64,000 nucleotides of DNA from Paracamarosporium sp. OC-R06-R3 (lineage: Eukaryota > Ascomycota > Dothideomycetes > Pleosporales > Didymosphaeriaceae): the NCBI GenBank assembly GCA_019828545.1, contig JACVRA010000087.1, forward strand, positions 1-64,000. Reading direction: 5' to 3'. The translations under genes were made by a program, and so were the position numbers. Positions 54,890 through 64,000 of this stretch are shown here, in pieces. A model generated the notes under the pieces. That model saw only the letters and a list, made by a program, of their open reading frames with translations. It made no database searches and was not told the DNA's origin. Every line of letters starts with the position of its first letter. Positions within the stretch are counted from its first letter, which is position 1.

Positions 54890-57800
54890 CTAATCTAACC
54901 ATATCTTCGAAGGCTCTCTATCCGTGATCCAGTCCCAAGTTGTCTTGCTCATGCCATCAAACGTTACCATGCCAATCCTGCGATAATGCGCTTCTGCATG
55001 ATCCTTGTTCAAGATCAGCCTTTGGATGGCTCCAATCTCTTTTTTTGTTTCGCACGGTCGCTTTACACAATTTGAATGCCCGGCCTGTTGTAGAAGCTCT
55101 TGGTGTACTCTCTGAAGATTGGGTAATCTGCCCTGTTGAAGCGAAAGCCAGTGATCGGATGGAGCTAGCAGTAGGCCAATGCCAGAGTAGGTTCGAGAGT
55201 GTTCTTTAACATAGTCATCGTCGTAGTCGTGCTCGAAATCTTCATCTGCACTGATGTTGCCTTCTTGCTCATCTTCCGTAAGGCTTCCCAGGCTTCCACT
55301 CTCTACGCTGTCAGACGTATCTTCGTCATTTTCGTCATCTTCATCTCCGTTATCCTGCATTCCGTTCTCATCCCTGTTCATGTCTTGAACATCATCCATC
55401 TCTTCAGTTTGAGATGGCGCAATTGCACTACTCCTCTCGGTCTTATTCACATTCACAGCAAGTACTGCGAACTCGCAGTCCTCATAAAAGTCTAATAGTA
55501 ATATGGAATCGTCAGGATAGACATCCAGCATTATGGCCTCCCCTTCGATCATTATGAACATCTGATGTTCAGACGTATCGAGTCCACTCTTCTTCAAATG
55601 AGCCGAATGCACATATGTCGACACGTCGAGCGATTTGCTCAGCAGTACCGGTGGCTGATCCCTACCACCATCACCGTCTTCAGTCTTGAATCTTAGCTCC
55701 TCTCCTTGGTGACCCGTTGCCGTATACTCCCAGCCTTTGAAATCTCTGTCGTGTGGCACGATTTTACCATGTACACTAGTCCATGACCAGCTCGGATATT
55801 CGACTTGCAGTTCCGCTAATCTTTTACTCTCAGCCATGTCCAAGACTTTCCATGCTAACTGCACTACGAGGTTCTTGCTCCACATGCCCACTGCATAATC
55901 CTCGCATGGATGGATAATGTCGTCGCGGAGGATTTTAGCCACGCTCCAGATCGCAACACCTTTGTCAGAATTGTTGGTGAGATTGCAGGATGTGTAGCTT
56001 TGTACTGCTGTCATCCAAAATGTGTATGGGCTCTCATGATCCATTGGGCCGGCGATTTCACCATTGAAGTCACTCAAAGCCAATCGGCCGCGCCAGTGTC
56101 TATCCTTAGCAGAAGTGATGTCAAGTGGTGCTGGGAGGCCTGAAGGGAGGCTCTCGCAGGCAGATATCGTCGCACAATCCCAGAATATCTGATCGTGAGC
56201 GAAATGAAGCAAGCGAGGGGAAAGAAGACGTTCCTGGAATACCCAGCCGCGGGTGTAGATGAAGCACTGTAGGAGATGTGCGTCCCAAAAGTCTTCTGGG
56301 ATAATGTTCCACCTTTCTCCAACACCGCCAAATAGCCAATGAGGTTGCTGAACTGTGAAAGTCACCGGAAGAATTGTCGCGGGTTCACGCTCCCGAAACA
56401 ACCCACCATCCGCATCTTTGGAGTCTGCGGCGACGATGTTGCAATAAGAGTTGCGATATACTTTGTGCATCCTCCCCCCTTCGTCTTTAAAATCGCTCGC
56501 AGGACCTTGGATGATACAAAGGGAATCTATCCAGATATAGCGGATGCCAAGTACTTTAACTACCTCGACAGCTTCCGCGAAATTGTTAGTGAGGTTATGT
56601 TTGGGTACGCCTCTCGACATGTGATCTTTGAGATTATCGCCAGTAGTTTGAATGAATTCGCTGGTGCCCCAAGAATGTGATAGTGTGCAGTATGGTTTCG
56701 CAATAGGTGTGTCTCTAGTGTCGATAATGCGATAATGATCTGGATCTGTGGATTCAAGGTCTACCAGGCGAGTGGGAACAAAAGAAGGAGTCTTGTGTTT
56801 CTTGCAGTCTGTGTGAGACTCATTGCATGCGCTGATCCACTTGTCTATCTGCTTCTGCGTTGATTCGGGAGAAGTGGAGTTGTTTAGGGAAGATTCTTCA
56901 GCTGTAAGTACATGTTTGTCATCAAATAAATGGAAACGCTGAACTCGCAAGCTTTGCGAGTCGTGATTTTGAGATCGGAAGGTAAGGGTAATAGATCTCC
57001 GGTCCGCGTTACCTTGCGCTGAACTGCGCAATGTCCACTCGTAGCAAAGCCGTTCGAGGTTGGCTTGTTCCTGTTCAGGACCGCAATTGTACAATGACTC
57101 ACAGAAGACACACTGCTTCATCTCGGTGTCATTTTCATCTAGAAGGCCCCTGTGTTGTCCCCTTACTGACCTGGATTTTAGAATGTTCTCATGACAGAAG
57201 TTGCATACTCGTTTAGCGAAGCTGTCAGGAGTGATATGAATTTGTGGTTTTGGTAATGACCCGAGCTTCGGAACCACGCGAGAAAGAGGCGAATCCAAAA
57301 GCTCGCCTGTATCCATACGGGCCGGCGATTTGACTTTGCTTTCGTCCAGAATGGAAGAGTTAGAACCTGAGGCTTCATTGTATTCTTTGCGGGAATGGTT
57401 GCTTCCTATATACGATGTAGCGTTCGTTGACAAGGTGGACATAGTTCCGAAGCTTGTGCTATGACTAGAGTATGCTGTACTTGAAGTTGAGGCTGAGCTA
57501 AGGTTGTCCAAACTCTTCGAGATAGCAGCGAAATCAGCGGTGAGTGATCTCCCGGTAGCTCTATCATCTCGAGTGTTCGTGCTTCCAAAGTCCTCTGACT
57601 TGTGATCTTTCAAAGTCTTTCGAGCATTGGCTAGTGAGCTGTTGTAGCGATCATTGACATAGCGAGCGACCACTGGGGCGAAAACGCTGAGATCTCGTTC
57701 TACAATCATATGATCCATGACGAGCCATCCCATAGTCAAGCGGAGAACTTCTTCGGCGCTCCTCAAAGAACCTATGTGTGGCCTGAGAGCCTTTTCGAAG

Positions 57801-59046
57801 TCGTCTAGATGAACCCCACCCACCTCCGGGGTAAGTGCAATTGATAGGCGAGCCACCTTGTTCTGCTCGTCTGGCAACGCTTCGATATGAGCGAATTCCG
57901 TGTCGAGGAACTCAATAACGTTAGCAGGCAGCCTATCGAAAATCTTCTGCGTCTTGAACTCGGCGAGCGTGTTCTGAGCCAAAACATTCTCTAGGTATAA
58001 GCGAACAAGCGTTATATTGCAATAGGCTCTCTCCAATATGAAGTCTGCTATTCGAGAGCACGTGTCGTAATCCACATGTTTGAACTCGTTCTCCAACTGG
58101 TCGCATATATATTGCCTCATCAGTTCCTCCGGAACGTCAACTGGCAAATCAACATACACCTTATCTTCGACAAATTGGTTGTGCGAGCAGTTGATGCATG
58201 GACGCCCAGATTCGCGACATGAATAGCACTGCCAAAACTCTTTCTCTGATTGTTGACACTTAGCGCACACCCAATACATGTTAAGTTCTTGGCTTCGCTT
58301 TGGACACCCATCACAAACAGCGTTGACCGCGACGGCAAATGCTGGAACACGGCGCGTCATCATCATTCGCAGGCCGTATTGGTGGAGTTCCGTCAGTGTG
58401 CGTTCGATAGTTATCTGAAGGCTCTCGTCTATTCTGTCATAGCCATCTATGATTAGAAAGGCATATCTGTCTGCTTTGCAGGCCGACACCAGTTTGTCGC
58501 GAATGTCGCATTCTACAGCTGAGATACGCTTCTTGACAGGCTGGCCGGTAATTCGTGAGGTGTGGTATCGCGTTTGTGTAGGAGATGTATCAGACCCCAG
58601 CTGGTCACTGATGCATCTGAAGAAGTCTTCGAGAAATTCTATAGCTGGTGAAGCACAGTGATCGTTAACAAATATACTCAGTATAGCGCCATCGGAACCC
58701 CATTTTTGAGATAGCTCTTGCACGGTTGCTCTGGCTAGCTCTGTCTGTACACAAACGATTAGTTGGTATCTCGACACAAAGTTCTCTCGGGTGTTACCTT
58801 TCCGCATCCCGGCGGACCAGAACAGTGTAGCTGCCAAGGCTTTGTCCCGGATGCCCATGCAATGAACTCGTCAGTGTTGAAGACTTCTTCGAAGAGGCTG
58901 ACGTCGATGTTTGTGTTTTGCCTAGCATCTTTGCACACTGACGGCTGTGATGTCCAAGGTTGAGTAGCAAACGGATCGTAGGAACTTCCCCGGTCCGCCA
59001 TATCCCTTTTTATATCTATCCTACTTGTATCATATTTCAGAGACAT
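54890..59046 (-). CDS. P-loop NTPase with Cys-rich insert and C-terminal HET domain
   Basis: Exons (minus) 59046-58798 and 58744-54890; 1367 residues. The intron splits the Walker A motif, which reads GPPGCGKT (about 77-84) after splicing; a Walker-B-like FLIIDGYD follows near 179-186. This is the layout of STAND/NACHT-type signalling ATPases. Four CxxC pairs (227-230, 243-246, 256-259, 266-269) form a zinc-type insert, and two more lie near 597 and 628. A Ser-rich linker separates this from a HET domain at about 768-910 (YCTLSHSWG, YIWIDSLCIIQG, MHKVYRNSYCNIVAADS, GWVFQERLLSPR). An acidic Asp/Glu tract sits near 1200-1280. HET domains trigger regulated cell death in heterokaryon incompatibility. 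Here HET follows the NTPase, whereas in HET-E/HET-D it is N-terminal. A second start at 59001 is possible. Confidence 0.85.
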
Positions 59047-59780
59047 TTAGTTGAGTTCAAGCTGTTGCGAGGGTTCATGTACGGTGATATATTCCTAAGG
59101 TTCATCACCCGCATGCCGCAGGGCTTTCGCGCGAAAAATGCAGGACTTGTCTACTGCGGTCGTTCGTGGGTCTCGGTCCCGAGTTCTCCGGCGACAGGAT
59201 TCAAAGGTAACAGATATTGGTGCCTGATGCACGTTCCAGGTTACACAGCATTCGTGAGCAAAGGGTGCTTTAATTAGGAATGCAGACGGTGCCAAGAAGA
59301 AGGCAACGGTTGGAAATCAGTTCTCTGACAAATGCAGGTCAGCCACTCATCATGAAATTGATGCGCACTGACCATTTTTTTTGCCTAAAAAATTCGCATT
59401 TATTAGATATGTGTTTACTATCTCTAGTTTACTAGAAGACTACTCTACCTACTCATGGTAAGAAATTTCATTGCTTGTAGCATTTACCATTTACGGAAAG
59501 CCATCGTCGACCATCCTAGACAAGACAAGCGCAAGTGCATTTCCGCCCCAACATGTTCGCTCAGCCTCGTCGGTTACAACAAACTGGCCCCATCAGCAGC
59601 ATCAGCAGTTAGAAGGCATATCTCACGGGCGTAAATTCGTGCGTGTGCTGGTCATATTTGGTGGGTGATTGTGGATTATTGCGCCGCCCTTGAAATTAGG
59701 GGTATATATGCGTGTAGAAGTGTTGCCAATACCTAGGTCGCCAGTTCGCGACTGTATTCCATACTATCGTTGAAGTCATC
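59047..59780. other. Bidirectional promoter region
   Basis: Between the divergent HET gene and the S41 peptidase gene. TATATA at 59703-59708 lies about 75 bp before the peptidase start. No gene supported. Confidence 0.5.
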
Positions 59781-62700
59781 ATGACTCACCTTCTGTCACT
59801 ACTCTGTCTTGTGTCTCTGCTTACTCTTGTTTTCTCGAAGCCGCTCGCTGCACAAGTTCGACCTCGTCAAGAAACTGATCTACCACCATGTGGAGATGTG
59901 ATCGCATGGACTAAGAATGGTACAACTGGAAATTGTGCTACTGATGTCTCCACTAACATTATTCTCTAGGATATAGATTCTTCGAAGCATCATTCGTGTA
60001 CAAATGTCTCCAAAGTGTCCCTTTCAATCAAGCGACCGCGACCCGGTTCTTACAGTACTACAATACGACTCTTCAGTTTCATGCACCTTTAGATACACTT
60101 AGAAACCCGCCATCTGGTTATCAGCAACCGGCTGTGGATGTTGGTCACAGTATCAATGCAATCCAGGACAAAATTGACTCAGGTGGTTATGGGAACCAAT
60201 ATGATTTCGAGGCAGACGTTCAGAAGATTGTTGCCAATATGCATGATCCTCACGTATCACTAGATGCTGGAGTTTTGGCAGCATTTTCTTTTGCGAGCCC
60301 GTACGGCATCATTTCGGCATCGGTAGATGGAAAAGAATTACCTCAAGTCTACATCAGTAGTATGAGCAGTTCCTATCCAATACCTAGTCTTCTCATGCTG
60401 ACACATGTATAGGTGATGTGACTTATTCGCAACTCGAAGGTTGGACGCCATCCCCGATTCTTGAAATCAACGGTCAAAACCCTATCGATTTTCTCACGCG
60501 ATACTCTGAGGTGAACGCGGCAAAATATCTCGAACCTCATGCCAACTGGAACTCCCTGATGGAAAGCCCGGTTTCTGACATCCTTTCCATCTGGTCTAAA
60601 TATCAGTCAGGAGTACTCTACCCTGGTGACGGGGATGATGGTCATGTCAATGTCAAGTTGAAGAATGGAACGATAATCAAGGATACCTGGACTGCTATAT
60701 ATCAAGAGGTTGCCGATACTGGGCCTCTGACAACTGCGGGAGACTTTTACAATTACTTCGTTCTGGGGCGCAAACCAGATGTCGGCGAAAACGCCCCACA
60801 GTGGTGGCCTGACCTCAGCACGTCTACTGAAGAAACGTCTACTGAAGAGACATCACAGAGTGACGGAGACGATCCTCTACAAAAGTTTTGCGGGAAGTCA
60901 TCATCAGATAGTTGGTGCAGACGTTCTTCTGCTGCTTTTCCGCGTACACCAGCTATCATCCAAAAAGATAGTGAGTCGTTATCCTGGGCAGAACTCTACT
61001 CTGACACCACTACGGATAAATATGTAGCCGGGTACTTCCTCAACGACATATCAACAGGTGTTCTCAGCATTCCAAAGTTTTACTCCTCATCAGACGATGG
61101 AGACGACACTTTCCGTATAGCGATCAAAGAGTTTATCAATACGGCACATAAGAAAAAGATAAAGCGGGTAGTCATCGACCTGCAGCACAACAGTGGCGGT
61201 ACTATCTTTCGGGCATATGATACATTCAAGATGTTTTTCCCTGCATTGGACCCTTATGCGGCTAGTTCTACGCGTAAGCATACCATGGGGGACATTCTTG
61301 GCTCAGCATATACCAATGCTTTTCGCCAGGATAAGCTCGAAAAAAGCTATGCAGCGAATGAGTGGGTGATTACCAGTCGTTTGAATGCCGACAGTAACAC
61401 TACATTCTCGTCTTGGTCAGAGTATTATGATCACGAGGGCGATTATTCCCAGCCTGTAAGTTCATCCGCCCCTCACCTTTGGAACAAATTCTTGTAAGCA
61501 ACCAGACGGTTCAATTACAGTAGGGAAAAGAACAGTGATGATGATGCTAATAGAATTCATAGCAACGTTACAACCTGAATGATACCAATCTCGACTTAGC
61601 TATGTTTGGTGAAATACCAGTGGGCTATGGTTCCGGATCCGAAGACGATGATAACACCCAACTATTCGCTGCAGACGATATTGTCATCGTGAGTGTTCAC
61701 TTGGATTTACTCTCTTGAACTTAACATCATGCTGACCATTGCAGCTTACCGATGGTCTTTGCAGCTCGACATGCGCGTTGTTCGTCGAGCTAATGACACG
61801 GCAAGGCGGCGTCCGCACGATAACTGTCGGAGGTCGTCCACAATACGGACCCATGCAAGCCGCGAGTGGCAGTCGCGGCGCGTCATCATACTCATCCACA
61901 GATCTGGACCATGATTTTCAACAGGTGAATGATACTCTCCACGATCAAGAAGCTTTCAACAGCCTCCCAGGCCGATCCGATACGGGTATATGGGTGAACT
62001 ACGCAGGTATCACGATCCGCAACCAAGTGCGCGAAGGCGATGCCATGCCGCTGCAGTTCCTTTTTCAAGCAGCCGATTGCCGCATCTTTTACACATTGAA
62101 GAACGTGTACAACATGACTCAGCTTTGGCATGACGCTGCGCGTGCGACATGGAACGACACGAGCCTCTGCATCAAGAACTCGACGGGCTTTCCCTCCGCA
62201 CGCAACCCCGACTCGACAAAATCACCACCGCCTCCACCGGAGCGGTCACAACCCATTATCCTGAACATCAACCCTGATTCCGAAACAACAACAAACTCGA
62301 CTTTCGAAATCGAAGATGATGGAGAACCCGTCTCGAATACTGGATGGTCTTTCCCGAACTGCAAGAACGTCAACAGCCATAAACCTTTCAAAGACCGCGA
62401 ATGCCTCTACATGGACGTCACTTGTCCTGCGCTAGAGGGCGAGAAGAAGAAATGGAAAGTCGCCGTCCCGGTACAAAGGAAAAAGTGCGGTCAAACAGTA
62501 ACGACAAGCGATGGCTGCGATGAGACCTCTGTGTGCATGGGACGCTACGGGATACCAGACGGGAAGCGCGACTCGCTTGGCGAGTTCGATGCCAACTGGC
62601 AATACGGTTATTGCCATACTATCGAATCGGCCAATGCGCCACAATTTGCCGATAGGAAAGATTTTTGGTGTACTCCGGCTAGCAACGACAAGGCGTCAAA

Positions 62701-62998
62701 TTCCAAGAAGGGGATCGCCATCAAACCGCTCGCAAAATCTACTATCACGTCCAAATCAGTTCCTGAGATTGGCTGCAGGACGCCTCACTCAACAGATAGA
62801 GTGACCAAAACGCAGTGTTCGAACCGAAGATGGATTCAAGATAATGGTGGCACTCGCCCTCAGACGATAGCGGTGTGGACCCCATCGGGGACGGGCAATC
62901 TAGGGACATGCCATGCGTATACATGCAAGAAAGGTGAGTACACAGAGATTAGAGCGAAAGATAAAGAGACAAGGCTGTACTCCTGGAGCAATGCATAG
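59781..62998 (+). CDS. Secreted S41-type peptidase (CPAF-like)
   Basis: Extracellular serine peptidase of the tail-specific/CPAF-like group. Exons 59781-59919, 59970-60356, 60413-61455, 61563-61688, 61745-62998; 982 residues. A signal peptide (LLSLLCLVSLLTLVFS) is followed by PPCGDVIAW. The PDZ-like region holds WTPSPILEINGQNPIDFL. The S41 core reads KRVVIDLQHNSGGTIFRAYD, and after two introns LTDGLCSSTCALFVELM, where the Ser before Thr-Cys is the probable nucleophile, then GGRPQYGPMQAASG. A Cys-rich C-terminal 250 residues is an extension of unknown role. A GTGAGT near 62935 could splice to 62998 and give a different end, but no branch point is seen, so I end the gene at 62998. Confidence 0.85.
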
Positions 62999-63236
62999 AC
63001 GTCCTGATGCACTTATGTACGAAAGTAAAGAGCAAAGAACCTAGAACCATCGAACTATGATACCCGGGGTTATTGTTAGAATAATAACTACCAACGTAAT
63101 TAGCCATAATTTTCTCATCGTCTGCTCCACAGCTTTGAAACATCTCTCTTACGTTTCCTTGATTCTCAATCATGGATGCAAATTCCAAAAGTCCTGTTTT
63201 CCCAACAACTTTTTGAGCAAGATCCGATACCTTCTC

Positions 63237-63974
63237 TCACAACTTATGCTCCTTCTCCCGTATCGCCTGCCCATAATCTCCCGCATTCGGCGTTCTCACA
63301 ATAGTATGCGTATGGAATTTCTTCGGCTCGGTGTTACTCAAAAACACGCCCGAATGGTGGTCAAACTCTAGTATCACCACCGGACTCTGTATCCGGAAGT
63401 AAAATGCATCGTCATCGCCATAACCACCAATCCAACTGAAATATGTCTCATCGAAATGCGATTTGATCTGCTCAAGGCGTAGTTGTCGCGACTTGGTTGG
63501 AAGATAAAGCAGCATTTCATCTGCGATTTCGAGGATGAGGGATTGTTGGTCTGACGTGAGCAAGGAAACTGAAACGCCTTCGTATGTTACGATACGGTTG
63601 TCGCGGAAGGCACCGCAGAGGTGGCGCTGGTCGTCTTTGTTCCAGCGGTCTGTAATCAGGTCGCCTGTCTGTTGCATGCCGTCATCTTTCAAGTCCTTGA
63701 ATATCTGCGTTTTCTTTTGTTGCTCCGGTGTCAAGCTCTGCATCAGCTTCAGCCCGATGTTTCCCTCCTTGTGCAGAATCTCGGTGCCCTTCCAAGGCCC
63801 GGCGTCGATTATGTTTGGCTCAGCCCCGGTGAAAGTTGGGCTGATGATTACTTGGGGGCCGCGGAAAAAGCAGGCGATGTCGAGATGGTGGCCGTAAAGA
63901 AGCCACCCCCAAGGCGACGAGGGAGATGCGGATGGATTGCCGAAAAGGAGGAAGTTATAGGAATCTTTGTTCAT
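63237..63974 (-). CDS. DUF3500 family protein, C-terminal part
   Basis: At least 245 residues; the gene continues beyond the right edge. The frame reads FLLFGNPS, PWGWLLYGHHLDIACFFRG, ISPTFTGAEPNIIDAGPWKG and LKLMQSLTPEQQ, then HTHTIVRTPNAGDYG near the end, the characteristic set of DUF3500. Function unknown. The ATG at 63974 is probably internal: just upstream on the gene strand lies a TTAACC..CGCAG stretch that looks like the end of an intron, so the N-terminal exon(s) should lie outside the window. Convergent with the S41 peptidase. Confidence 0.85.
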   Translation of the reverse strand: MNKDSYNFLLFGNPSASPSSPWGWLLYGHHLDIACFFRGPQVIISPTFTGAEPNIIDAGPWKGTEILHKEGNIGLKLMQSLTPEQQKKTQIFKDLKDDGMQQTGDLITDRWNKDDQRHLCGAFRDNRIVTYEGVSVSLLTSDQQSLILEIADEMLLYLPTKSRQLRLEQIKSHFDETYFSWIGGYGDDDAFYFRIQSPVVILEFDHHSGVFLSNTEPKKFHTHTIVRTPNAGDYGQAIREKEHKL

Positions 63975-64000
63975 GATCTGCGGTAACTTAACGCATTCGC

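Overview
This is a fungal nuclear contig, almost certainly a filamentous ascomycete; Dothideomycetes is my best guess, but that is an inference. The signs are short introns of about 45-65 nt with GT..AG ends and CTAAC/CTGAC branch points, and fungus-specific families (Zn2Cys6 and C2H2 regulators, a HET-domain protein, Clr5-ankyrin, DUF3500, type-B esterase, NNP nitrate carrier). There is also one AT-rich, CpG-poor island typical of repeat-induced point mutation. I see no prokaryotic, viral or CRISPR features and no rRNA or tRNA. I spliced the genes by hand from the sequence; every exon chain listed keeps one open frame across its junctions except the transcription factor at 28.7-31.3 kb, which carries an in-frame TAG.

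Left part (0.8-18.3 kb): the catalytic subunit of protein kinase A, a type II membrane glycosyltransferase-like protein divergent from the splicing factor PRP38, a nitrate/nitrite carrier, a large Clr5-ankyrin protein, an HSL-type esterase, a secreted DNase-I-like phosphodiesterase with a jacalin-like tail, and a four-span membrane protein.

Middle (18.3-24.4 kb): a gene-poor block. It holds an AT-rich island (bracketed by a 13-bp direct repeat and containing an NN assembly gap), one 60-residue Ser/Gln/Asn-rich gene, and two diverged copies of a TATA-plus-leader sequence that no longer drive a recognisable gene.

24.4-39.6 kb: a secreted type-B carboxylesterase, an EVE-domain protein, a Zn2Cys6 regulator with an in-frame TAG at a conserved tryptophan position, a GT8-type glycosyltransferase, a 2-oxoglutarate oxygenase next to a sugar transporter, and an F-box-like protein. 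40.4-47.5 kb is a one-strand block of lineage-restricted genes: three related C2H2 zinc-finger genes in a row and a 751-residue orphan. 48.6-51.9 kb holds two convergent flavoenzymes.

Right part (53-64 kb): a membrane-anchored ricin-like protein, then a 1367-residue protein joining a P-loop NTPase, a Cys-rich zinc-type insert and a C-terminal HET domain. That protein is the strongest candidate for an unusual defence or allorecognition system here. A secreted S41 peptidase and a truncated DUF3500 gene run to the edge.
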